DNA of 6,765 bases, from the NCBI GenBank assembly GCA_031259905.1, contig JAIRKS010000212.1, positions 1 to 6,765 on the forward strand, written 5' to 3'. Below the pieces are notes generated by a model. That model did not search any database. It was not told the DNA's origin and saw only the letters and a list, made by a program, of their open reading frames with translations. Below are positions 1 through 5,882 of the stretch, piece by piece. Numbering within the stretch: the first letter of the stretch is position 1; each line of letters opens with the position of its first letter. Source of the DNA: Odoribacteraceae bacterium (GTDB lineage: Bacteria; Bacteroidota; Bacteroidia; Bacteroidales; Marinifilaceae). The position numbers and the translations under genes are program-made.

Positions 1-276
1 TCCGTTCATGGCGTAGATGTCGCTGGCGTTGACGGAGACGGCCTTGTAGCCGAGGTGCTTCAACGGGACGTAGGCGAGATCGAAGTGTATGCCCTCGACG
101 AGCATGTCGGAGCTGACGAGGAGCTTCTTGCCGTTATTGTAATCGAGGACGGCGGCGTCGTCCCCCGCCCCGCGGCACGAGGAGGGGTTGGCGAGGCGGG
201 CGCGGCGCGTCAGCCTGCGGATTAGCCCGAACTCGCCGAGGGAGGAGAGGGGCGTGTGGGATTGCTTGTCGTTCAT
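1..276 (-). CDS. thiL: Thiamine-monophosphate kinase ThiL, N-terminal part (cut by left edge)
   Basis: ThiL phosphorylates thiamine monophosphate with ATP to give thiamine diphosphate, the last step of cofactor synthesis in the cytoplasm. Only the first 92 residues are present, because the gene runs off the left edge. Visible family motifs, in order, are GEFGLIRRL (residues 14-22), the GAGDDAAVLDY block (36-46) carrying the acidic Mg/ATP-binding residues D39 and D40, VEGIHFDL (60-67), VPLKHLGYKAVSVN (70-83) and SDIYAMNG (85-92) with metal-binding D86. This wording is typical of Bacteroidales ThiL. The ATG at 276 was chosen because it places GEFGLI at the usual short distance from the start. 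It begins 14 bp after the stop of the upstream flavoprotein gene on the same strand, so the two probably share a transcript. The ATP-binding and C-terminal AIRS-like half is outside the window, so intactness cannot be judged. Confidence 0.93.
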   Translation of the reverse strand, partial: MNDKQSHTPLSSLGEFGLIRRLTRRARLANPSSCRGAGDDAAVLDYNNGKKLLVSSDMLVEGIHFDLAYVPLKHLGYKAVSVNASDIYAMNG

Positions 277-290
277 GGTGGCAGGGGGTG

Positions 291-926
291 TTAACGGATA
301 AAGTGCGTGGAAATCTTCTCTTCCGTCGCCGGCAGGGGGATGGATTGCTTGCCGCGTTGCACGGCGTGCATGAGCCATGCCATGTTCCTGCCGAGGACGC
401 GGAGGGTTTGCTGCCCCTCGTCGTCGCGCTCGACCTCGCCGGGCAACCTGCCGTGGATGATGTTCCAGTAATTGGAGGCGGGGGTGAGGATCTCGAGGAA
501 CTGGAGGTAGTGGTGCAGCGAGTCGAGGGCGGTACTCCCCCCGGCACGCCTGACGGCGACGAGCGCGGTGCCTACCTTGTAGCGGGCGACGCCGCCGCCG
601 CGCGAGAGGACGTAAGCCGCGCGGTCGAGGAACGCCTTCATGGTGCCGTTGATGCCGGCGAAATAGACGGGCGAGGCGATGATCAGCCCGTCGGCGGCGG
701 TGATCATCTCTATCCACCGGTTGACGTCGTCGCGGTGCGCGGCGCAGCGGTTATCCCGGTTCCTGGCGCACTGCCCGCAGGCGACGCAGCCGGCGATGGT
801 CTTGTTGCCCACGTGGACGGTCTCGACGTCGATCTCCCGCGCGCGAAGCTCGTCGGCGACGGTGTTGATGGCCCGCGCGGTGTTGCCCTCTTTCCTTGGG
901 CTACCGTTGAATGCTACTACTCTCAT
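291..926 (-). CDS. Flavodoxin-fold NAD(P)H/FMN oxidoreductase, iron-sulfur-flavoprotein type
   Basis: A 211-residue cytoplasmic flavoprotein of the NADPH-dependent FMN reductase / flavodoxin_2 superfamily, complete in length. The N-terminal strand and phosphate loop read VVAFNGSPRKEGNT (residues 3-16), the FMN-phosphate signature. Residues 85-102 (SPVYFAGINGTMKAFLDR) form the second flavin loop. Between them lie four cysteines, C47, C50, C53 and C61, spaced CX2CX2CX7C. This fits the compact [4Fe-4S] motif CX2CX2CX4-7C of archaeal-type iron-sulfur flavoproteins (Isf), although many relatives carry similar cysteines whose cluster has not been shown. The electron donor and substrate cannot be read from sequence. 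The start at 926 gives the canonical M-R-V-V-A-F beginning; a TATCTTCG box lies 20 bp upstream and a perfect palindrome sits between box and ATG. It is first in a likely operon with thiL, but no biochemical link to thiamine is evident. Confidence 0.88.
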   Translation of the reverse strand: MRVVAFNGSPRKEGNTARAINTVADELRAREIDVETVHVGNKTIAGCVACGQCARNRDNRCAAHRDDVNRWIEMITAADGLIIASPVYFAGINGTMKAFLDRAAYVLSRGGGVARYKVGTALVAVRRAGGSTALDSLHHYLQFLEILTPASNYWNIIHGRLPGEVERDDEGQQTLRVLGRNMAWLMHAVQRGKQSIPLPATEEKISTHFIR

Positions 927-932
927 GCTTGT

Positions 933-944
933 TCATTTAAATGA
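933..944. promoter_or_regulatory. Perfect 12-bp palindrome TCATTTAAATGA, candidate operator
   Basis: TCATTTAAATGA is a perfect palindrome, AT-rich in a GC-rich setting. It lies between the -7-like box (947-954) and the ATG (926) of the flavoprotein gene, where transcription would start. That position suits a repressor site or a start-site element, but this is inferred from position and symmetry only. Confidence 0.4.
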
Positions 945-946
945 CG

Positions 947-954
947 CGAAGATA
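947..954 (-). promoter_or_regulatory. Bacteroidetes -7-like box TATCTTCG for the flavoprotein-thiL operon
   Basis: On the minus strand TATCTTCG matches the Bacteroidetes -7 consensus TAnnTTTG with one change (T to C at the seventh base) and is followed by CG. It ends 20 bp before the ATG at 926, much like the boxes upstream of the GSCFA (22 bp) and SPOR (24 bp) genes. No convincing TTTG -33 element is seen 17-23 bp further upstream. Confidence 0.5.
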
Positions 955-1000
955 ACGGTTTCCGTGAAGTACCGGCACGCGCGACGGCTGGCAGCGGTTG

Positions 1001-1014
1001 TTAAACTCGTTTAA
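1001..1014. promoter_or_regulatory. Dyad TTAAAC-TC-GTTTAA between divergent genes
   Basis: Two perfect 6-bp arms, TTAAAC and GTTTAA, flank a 2-bp centre, 75 bp before the lipoprotein ATG and 75 bp upstream of the flavoprotein ATG. It could be an operator serving either divergent gene. The function is unproven. The rest of 927-1088 has no ORF I can support; TAACCCTG at 1057-1064, 24 bp before the lipoprotein ATG, is only a weak -7 candidate with two mismatches. Confidence 0.3.
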
Positions 1015-1088
1015 CGCGGGGGGACATCGTGCAACTAACGCGGCGCGCACGCGTCTTAACCCTGATTGATCATTTTAAAAACACGATT

Positions 1089-2054
1089 ATGAAGCAATTT
1101 TTATTTTCCATGTTTTGCGCGGGCGCTCTTTGCTGCGCGTGCTCCAACGAGGGCGACGAGTTAGAAAAACATTTCCAGGCAAGCGACTTCATCAAGGAGA
1201 ACCTGGCCGGCGCCAAGCAGGTGTTCACGTGCCAGGTGTCCGACCAGCCCCGGACGCTCGACCTGGGCAACGGCCTGACGTTGTCGATCCCCGGCGGCGA
1301 CGTGTTCACGCGTGACGGCGTCCCGATCACGGGAGAGTACACCGTCGAGGTGCTCGCGATGCTGAAGCCGAGCGCGGTGATCCTCGCCGGGATGAACACG
1401 AACTGGGAGAGTGGCTACCTCGAGTCGGACGGCTTCTTCAACGTCAACGTGGTGCAAGGAGGGCAAGACGTCGACCCGGTCACGCTGCAATTCCTGCCGG
1501 TGAGCGTCCCGACGGAGAAGGAGGACGGCGTCGTGACGCTCCTGTGGGAAGGCAACGTGGAAGACAACGGGAAGTTCGCGTGGCAGGAGATCGCCGACAC
1601 GCTGGTCAACACGCTGGAGGATTTCGACGAGCTGGCGGTGTTCTCGTCCAAGGGGAGCTTCTCGTTCGGGTTCAAGAAGCTCGGGTGGATCAACTGCGAC
1701 ATCTTCTGGGAGGCGAGCGAGAAGGCTACCATCACCGTCGCGCTCACCGGGCAGGTGGGCACGCTGGCTAACTACCAGGGGTACGACGGCGATACCTTCG
1801 TCTTCTTCAAGGCCAAGGAGATGAACGTGGTCGCGCAACTCTACACGGGGGTCGACGCGACGACCGTCAAGAGTTACGACGACAGCATGCCCATCGGCAG
1901 GGAGGGGACGCTGATCGCGTTCTCGATCAAGGACGGGGAGTATTCCCTCGCCAGCAAGGAGATCACCGTCAACGGGGGGCTGCAGGAGACGCTCGACCTG
2001 CAGCCGGTCACCAAAGAGGCACTCCTCGCGGCCATCGAGGCGCTCGACAGGTAG
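1089..2054 (+). CDS. Secreted lipoprotein of unknown function
   Basis: A 321-residue predicted surface or periplasmic lipoprotein. The start at 1089 (MKQFLF) is preferred over an in-frame upstream ATG at 1029 because it gives a classical signal peptide: lysine at residue 2, hydrophobic residues 4-14, and a cysteine-rich end ALCCACSN. The likely lipidated residue is C18, since the acidic run S-N-E-G-D-E-L-E that follows resembles the lipoprotein export signals of Bacteroidetes; the box before it is imperfect (C-C-A before C18). The mature part looks all-beta: GLTLSIPGGDVFTRDGVPITG (62-82, split by a turn) then a GEYTVEVLAML strand recalls the secreted-protein pattern 'F.. .G.PVTG.V.VE'. LGWINCDIFWE (198-208) resembles a motif I recall from other Bacteroidetes secreted proteins. 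There is no catalytic signature, transmembrane segment or sorting domain. It is transcribed alone, divergent from the flavoprotein operon and ended by the hairpin at 2079. I do not recognise a function. Confidence 0.82.
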   Translation: MKQFLFSMFCAGALCCACSNEGDELEKHFQASDFIKENLAGAKQVFTCQVSDQPRTLDLGNGLTLSIPGGDVFTRDGVPITGEYTVEVLAMLKPSAVILAGMNTNWESGYLESDGFFNVNVVQGGQDVDPVTLQFLPVSVPTEKEDGVVTLLWEGNVEDNGKFAWQEIADTLVNTLEDFDELAVFSSKGSFSFGFKKLGWINCDIFWEASEKATITVALTGQVGTLANYQGYDGDTFVFFKAKEMNVVAQLYTGVDATTVKSYDDSMPIGREGTLIAFSIKDGEYSLASKEITVNGGLQETLDLQPVTKEALLAAIEALDR

Positions 2055-2078
2055 CGCGCGCGGGAGAGATATAAAGAG

Positions 2079-2106
2079 GTAGAGACGCGGCGTGCCGCGT
2101 CTCTAC
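2079..2106. terminator. Strong symmetric hairpin, bidirectional terminator between convergent genes
   Basis: Arms GTAGAGACGCGG and CCGCGTCTCTAC pair perfectly over 12 bp around the loop CGTG. It lies 24 bp after the lipoprotein stop and 21 bp after the antiporter stop on the other strand, so it can serve both. T-rich tracts follow on each side (TTCGTTTA on plus; CTCTTTATATC on minus), though neither is a long U run. The GTAGAGACG...CGTCTCTAC form also resembles an interspersed palindromic repeat (see findings). Confidence 0.72.
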
Positions 2107-2127
2107 TTCGTTTAGGGGTGCCGGCGA

Positions 2128-4389
2128 TCATGCCAGCAAGTTCGTCTCGAAGGCGGAGAGGAATCCCTCCTCGCCCGCCAGCCAGAGGAGGTCATCCTGT
2201 TGCAGCGCGAGGTCGGCATCCAGGCCGGTGATCTCCTCCCCTCCCCTGTTGATACCGATGACGAGACAGCCCGTCTTCTCGCGCACCTTCAACTCCTTTA
2301 TCGACCTCCCGATCAGCGGCGAGCCTTCCTCGATAGCGTAGCGGGAGAGCGCGATCTGTTGCAGCGGCTCCTCGCTCCCCGCCGCCAGGCTTCCCTCCTG
2401 CACCACCTGCATGAACTGCTGGATCTCCTCGTCCGAGCCGACCACGGTAATCTTGTCGAGGGGAAAGATCGTCTCCCCCCCGTCGGGGATATTCAGCCGT
2501 CGCGACCCGCGGGTAATGCTGATGACATTCACCCCCGCGCGCTGCTTGAAATTCAGCTCGGCGAGCGTCTTGCCGAGGATCGCGGCCTCCCGCGGGACGT
2601 CGATCTCCTCCACGTGCACGTTCTTATCCAGCAGGACGCCCCTCACCTGCCGGTTGATGGCCTCGCCGCTCTCCTCCACCCGTTCCTTCTCGGTCAGGTT
2701 CTCCATGAACAGTTTCTCCATCCTCTCCGGGCGTCGCTTGAACCCCTCGAAGAAAACCAGCGCCAGCATGATGATGAACGCGACAAGCACCAGCGGGATC
2801 TTCGCGACGGGGAACAGCGGGATCAGCACCTGCAGGATCAGCGCCATGCAAGCGATCACGCGGGAGAGCATCAGCGAGATCAGCAGCCCCTTGTAGAACG
2901 GGCTATCCGTCCACAGGCGCGAGAACTCCGCCCTGGTCTTTCTCCCCGGCAACACGAGCCCGGCCAGGAACGGCGCCATGAACAGCAGCGACACCGCCGC
3001 CGCCAGCGTCGCCCCCCACGCGCCGGGGACGTTACCGGTTATGAAGGGGATCACGTACTGCCGCGACAGCAGCAGCGCGGCGATCGACAGCAGGAGAAAC
3101 ACCGCCACCTTCGACAGCACGCTCCGCCACACCCGCGCCCAGTCCCCCTGCCGGTTCACGCTCTTCCCGCGCGAGGCCGAGTACCCGTCCACCAGCACGC
3201 GCCACCCCGCGGGGATCACCCGTTCGAGCATCGCGTTGGCAGGCCCCGCCAGGCGTATAAAATAAGGAGTGGTAAACGTCGTGATGATCGACACGGTGAC
3301 GATCATCGGGTAGATAAACGCGCTGATCACCCCCAGCTGCATCCCCAGCGTGGCGATGATGAAGGAGAACTCCCCGATCTGCGCCAGGCTGAAGCCGGAT
3401 TGCAGCGCCACCTTCAGCCCCTCCCCCGACGCCAGCACGCCGAGCGTCGCGAAGATCACGCGCCCCACCAGCACCGCCACCGTGCAGATCAGGATCATCC
3501 ACCCCTGCCCCGCGAAGATCTCCGGCGACAGCATCATCCCCACGGAGACGAAGAAGACCGCGCCGAACAAGTTTTTCAGCGGCTCTATCAGGTGCTCGAC
3601 CCGCCGCGCGTCGATCGTCTCGGCCAGGATAGACCCCATGATGAACGCCCCCAGCGCGGCGGAGAAGCCGGCAGCGCTCGCGAACAGCACCATGCCGAGG
3701 CACAGTCCCACGGCGACGACCAGCATCACCTCGTCGTCGAGGAAGCGACGGAAGCGTTTCAGCAGGCTCGGCACGATGTAAATCCCGCCGACGAACCAGA
3801 TCACGATAAAGAACAGCAACCGCGCCACGTTCTCGATCAACTCCATGCCGGCGAAGTGCTTGCTCACGGCCACCGTCGACAGCAGCACCATCATCAATAT
3901 CGCCGCCAGATCCTCCACGATCAGCATCCCGAAGACGATCCCCGCGAACTTCTTCTTCTGCAGCCCCATGTCGTTAAACGCCTTGATGATGATCGTCGTC
4001 GAGGACATCGACAGCATCCCCCCCAGGAATATCGACTCCATCGGCGTCCACCCCACCCACTGCCCGATGAGGTAGCCGACGATGATCATAGACCCCATGT
4101 TGAGGAGCGTCGCGACGGAGGCCGTCCCTCCCACCGCCATCAACCGGCGGAAACTAAACTCCAGTCCCAGCGCGAACAGCAGGAAGACGATCCCGATGTC
4201 GGCCCATATCTGGATATTGCCGGGATCGGCCACCGACGGCAGCAAGTAGAAACGCGGGCTAATGAGGAAACCGGCGACGATATACCCCAGCACCACCGGT
4301 TGTTTCAACCGCTTGAAGAGGATCGTCGTGATGCCGGCCGTGATCAGGATCAGGGCCAGGTCGCTTATCAACGGGGCAAGGTGTGACAT
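2128..4389 (-). CDS. CPA2 (Kef-type) cation:proton antiporter with two C-terminal TrkA_C domains
   Basis: A 753-residue inner-membrane antiporter exchanging K+ or Na+ for protons; the ion is not determinable here. Residues 1-385 form the Na+/H+ exchanger domain: many hydrophobic helices, the SSTTIIIKAF motif (129-138), the VEDLAAI motif (158-164) with the acidic pair E159-D160 at the ion-binding position, and GAFIMGSILAET (247-258). Residues 425-550 add about four further membrane segments. The cytoplasmic tail holds two TrkA_C/RCK_C-like domains, about 593-665 and 678-750, without the NAD-binding RCK_N (GxGxxG) domain of classical KefB/KefC. A helical, charged linker (552-590) joins them. 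The start at 4389 (MSHLAPL) is preferred to an upstream in-frame ATG at 4425, which would put 12 non-conserved residues before the first helix and lie in the tmRNA terminator hairpin. It lies downstream of ssrA on the same strand. No clear promoter is visible: TAATTTAA at 4401-4408 is a poor match, so low read-through from ssrA is possible. Confidence 0.92.
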   Translation of the reverse strand: MSHLAPLISDLALILITAGITTILFKRLKQPVVLGYIVAGFLISPRFYLLPSVADPGNIQIWADIGIVFLLFALGLEFSFRRLMAVGGTASVATLLNMGSMIIVGYLIGQWVGWTPMESIFLGGMLSMSSTTIIIKAFNDMGLQKKKFAGIVFGMLIVEDLAAILMMVLLSTVAVSKHFAGMELIENVARLLFFIVIWFVGGIYIVPSLLKRFRRFLDDEVMLVVAVGLCLGMVLFASAAGFSAALGAFIMGSILAETIDARRVEHLIEPLKNLFGAVFFVSVGMMLSPEIFAGQGWMILICTVAVLVGRVIFATLGVLASGEGLKVALQSGFSLAQIGEFSFIIATLGMQLGVISAFIYPMIVTVSIITTFTTPYFIRLAGPANAMLERVIPAGWRVLVDGYSASRGKSVNRQGDWARVWRSVLSKVAVFLLLSIAALLLSRQYVIPFITGNVPGAWGATLAAAVSLLFMAPFLAGLVLPGRKTRAEFSRLWTDSPFYKGLLISLMLSRVIACMALILQVLIPLFPVAKIPLVLVAFIIMLALVFFEGFKRRPERMEKLFMENLTEKERVEESGEAINRQVRGVLLDKNVHVEEIDVPREAAILGKTLAELNFKQRAGVNVISITRGSRRLNIPDGGETIFPLDKITVVGSDEEIQQFMQVVQEGSLAAGSEEPLQQIALSRYAIEEGSPLIGRSIKELKVREKTGCLVIGINRGGEEITGLDADLALQQDDLLWLAGEEGFLSAFETNLLA

Positions 4390-4423
4390 GATACTCGTTA
4401 TTAAATTACACTCGTGCACGAAC

Positions 4424-4459
4424 AACGCGCCCGAAGGCGTTTCATCCCCCGGGCGCGTT
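4424..4459 (-). terminator. Probable terminator hairpin downstream of ssrA
   Basis: The arms AACGCGCCCG (4424-4433) and CGGGCGCGTT (4450-4459) are perfect 10-bp complements around a 16-nt loop, starting 12 bp after the tmRNA 3' end. On the minus strand the hairpin ends in GTTGTTCG, a weak U tract. It would separate ssrA from the antiporter gene. Confidence 0.6.
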
Positions 4460-4470
4460 TCGTCTGTCTG

Positions 4471-4866
4471 TGGAGTAGCGGGGAATCGAACCCCGGTCCA
4501 AACATGGAATCGATATGCTTTCTACACGCTTATCTTCTCGTTGGTTTTCGAACGCGACACGGGGAAAAGCACCCAACTCGCGTCTTAGCCCCTGAAATTT
4601 CGCGCGTGTCGCGGGGCGTGCCGCGCGCTAGCCTCGTCTTTGCTGCACCCCGAACCCGGATGGCACAAGGCGGGACCTCCGGTGGAATGTCTCGTCCCCA
4701 CTCGCCGAGCGGGGATTAAGCCTGTTCTACTGTGATTCGATTAGGCAGCGAGAGCGTACTTTGTTTCGCCAATTAATTGTTCGTGTCCGGGATTAACGGG
4801 CCGGCCTCACCACTCCCGACGTGCTTACATACCTGTTCTTCATGCTGTCAAATCCATGTCTACCCC
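4471..4866 (-). ncRNA. ssrA: Transfer-messenger RNA (tmRNA), one-piece
   Basis: tmRNA with SmpB rescues stalled ribosomes and tags the unfinished protein for proteolysis. The 5' end GGGGTAG (4866-4860) pairs with CTACTCC (4478-4472) as a seven-pair acceptor stem with one G-U, followed by discriminator A at 4471. The next genomic bases are CAG, so the 3' CCA is not encoded and must be added. The T arm is visible as CGGGG-TTCGATT-CCCCG (about 4479-4495). The 5' half has the tRNA-like GGATTTGACAGC. The internal reading frame at 4741-4770 encodes the tag. Immediately after its stop comes TCGAATCACAGTAGA, conserved in Bacteroides tmRNA, then a stem CCCCGCTC-GGC-GAGTGGGG of a pseudoknot, GACGAGACATT, and near the 3' end GATAAGCGTGTAGAAAGC. 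Length is 396 nt, normal for the family. Ends are set by the acceptor pairing and could shift by a base or two. Confidence 0.97.
4741..4770 (-). other. tmRNA proteolysis-tag reading frame, GETKYALAA-stop
   Basis: The codons GGC GAA ACA AAG TAC GCT CTC GCT GCC TAA encode GETKYALAA. It is preceded by AATTAATT and follows the first pseudoknot region. The tag ends in ALAA, the degron read by ClpXP-type proteases. Tags I recall from relatives are GETNYALAA (Bacteroides fragilis) and GENNYALAA (Porphyromonas gingivalis); here lysine replaces asparagine at position 4. An alanine from the charged tmRNA precedes the glycine in the final tag. Confidence 0.93.
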
Positions 4867-4885
4867 TCTGTTAACAGGTTTCGGG

Positions 4886-4893
4886 CAAAGGTA
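4886..4893 (-). promoter_or_regulatory. -7 box TACCTTTG of the ssrA promoter
   Basis: A perfect match to the Bacteroidetes -7 consensus TAnnTTTG on the minus strand. It ends 19 bp before the mature tmRNA 5' end, so a leader of roughly 12-15 nt would be removed by RNase P. That leader contains the palindrome CTGTTAACAG (4868-4877). No clear -33 TTTG is present at the usual distance. Confidence 0.7.
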
Positions 4894-4913
4894 GGAATTA
4901 TTTCGATTATTCC

Positions 4914-4921
4914 TACATTTG
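4914..4921 (+). promoter_or_regulatory. -7 box TACATTTG for the GSCFA gene
   Basis: A perfect TAnnTTTG match on the plus strand, ending 22 bp before the ATG at 4944, which implies a short 5' leader of about 15 nt. The expected -33 position (about 4889-4895) falls inside the opposing ssrA -7 arm and is not TTTG-like. Confidence 0.65.
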
Positions 4922-4943
4922 GTCAACCGTAAAAGACAACGCT

Positions 4944-5882
4944 ATGGAACTAATGACAAGGGCGGGGGTGACGGCCCCCGGTTTCACCATCGACTACCGC
5001 TCGAGGCTGCTGTGCATCGGGTCATGTTTTGCCGAGAGCATCGCCGGGAAGCTCGCCTACTACCGCTTTCCCGTCGAGGTGAACCCGTGCGGGATACTGT
5101 ACAACCCCTTCTCGATCGCCAACGCGCTGGAGTTCCTCGTGGAGGAACGGCGGATGGAGGAGCGCGACCTGCTGCGCGTCGACGGGAAGTGGGCGAGTCT
5201 TTACCACCACGGTGCGTTCTCCGACCCCGACGCGCGCGCCTGTCTCGCGCGGATCAACGCCCGGCTGGAGCGCGGCGCGGAGGCGTTGCGGGAGGCCAGC
5301 CTGCTGGTCGTGACGTGGGGCACGGCGTGGGTGTACAGGCATCGCCGCGAGGGGATCATCGTCGCCAACTGCCACAAGATTCCCGACAGGGAGTTCGAGC
5401 GGTATCGCGCCGGTGTCGACGAGATCGTCCGGCGCTACGAGGCGCTCCTCCCCGCGTTGCGCGCCGTCAACCCCGCGCTGAGGGTGCTCTTCACCGTCAG
5501 CCCCGTCCGTCACCGGCGCGACGGCGCGCGCGGTAACCAGCTCAGCAAGGCGACCCTCCTGCTGGCCGTCGAGCGCTTGCAGGAGCTTTTCGACGACGTG
5601 CACTATTTTCCCGCCTACGAGATCCTCCTGGACGAGTTGCGCGATTATCGCTTCTACGCCGAGGACATGTGTCACCCCTCCGCCGTGGCCGTGGACTATA
5701 TCTGGGAACTTTTCCGGCAAGCGTACATCTCGCCGGCGTGCGAACCGGTGGCGCGACAGGTAGAGGCGATCCGCCGGCGGATGAACCACCGGCCGATCGC
5801 CTCTTCTCCCACCGACGCCGACCGCGCGCTGCTCGAACGGCAGCTCGACGACGCCGTGGCGTCGTTCAATAAGAATCCGTGA
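4944..5882 (+). CDS. GSCFA family protein (SGNH/GDSL-like fold)
   Basis: A 312-residue protein named for the motif GSCFA, here at residues 26-30 (CIGSCFAESI). The family belongs to SGNH/GDSL-like hydrolases, and its substrate is generally unknown. Landmarks are VNPCGILYNPFS (46-57), WASLYHHGAFSDPD (83-96), LVVTWGTAWVY (121-131), LFTVSPVRHRRD (182-193) and EDMCHPSAVAVDYIWELF (240-257). By analogy with SGNH enzymes, S27 could be the nucleophile and D241/H244 the DxxH pair; this is inference. No signal peptide or membrane segment is visible, so it is probably cytoplasmic. The length is typical for the family. The start at 4944 is supported by the promoter box 22 bp upstream; a second in-frame ATG at 4953 is equally compatible with the family. 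It is divergent from ssrA, and its last 17 bp overlap the 3' end of the convergent SPOR gene. Confidence 0.92.
   Translation: MELMTRAGVTAPGFTIDYRSRLLCIGSCFAESIAGKLAYYRFPVEVNPCGILYNPFSIANALEFLVEERRMEERDLLRVDGKWASLYHHGAFSDPDARACLARINARLERGAEALREASLLVVTWGTAWVYRHRREGIIVANCHKIPDREFERYRAGVDEIVRRYEALLPALRAVNPALRVLFTVSPVRHRRDGARGNQLSKATLLLAVERLQELFDDVHYFPAYEILLDELRDYRFYAEDMCHPSAVAVDYIWELFRQAYISPACEPVARQVEAIRRRMNHRPIASSPTDADRALLERQLDDAVASFNKNP

Larger units (their letters stand above)
4886..4921. repeat. 13-bp inverted repeat carrying mirrored -7 boxes
   Basis: The left arm CAAAGGTAGGAAT (4886-4898) and right arm ATTCCTACATTTG (4909-4921) are reverse complements at 12 of 13 positions, around a 10-bp AT-rich spacer TATTTCGATT. 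Each arm contains one outward-facing -7 box, so the repeat is in effect a divergent promoter. The extra identity beyond the boxes (GGAAT/ATTCC) may be a protein-binding dyad. Confidence 0.65.

Noticed and set aside
288..944. A 218-codon plus-strand frame opposite the flavoprotein gene
   Set aside because: It is an antisense shadow of a gene with clear FMN-binding motifs; low-complexity valine/glycine/aspartate-rich translation with no family features.
1029..1088. Upstream in-frame start extending the lipoprotein by 20 residues
   Set aside because: The extension (MQLTRRARV...) would displace the signal peptide from the N-terminus; MKQFLFSMF at 1089 is a far better export signal start.
2200..4386. 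A 728-codon open frame on the plus strand opposite the antiporter gene
   Set aside because: Its translation is extremely rich in Q, H, R, D and P without any domain, as expected for the antisense of a GC-rich membrane protein gene. The minus strand has clear antiporter motifs.
4471..4500. A separate tRNA gene suggested by the TTCGATT T-arm and acceptor end
   Set aside because: There is no adjacent D arm or anticodon arm; the matching 5' acceptor strand is about 390 nt away, and the tag frame shows it is tmRNA.
4262..4719. Plus-strand open frames across the tmRNA region
   Set aside because: They lie antisense to the tmRNA and include the reverse complement of its T arm; the translation SGESNPGPNMES is a typical artefact of tRNA-like T arms.
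4471..4866. Integrative element inserted at ssrA, a common attachment site
   Set aside because: No integrase or direct repeat of the tmRNA 3' end is present, and the downstream neighbour is a housekeeping antiporter.
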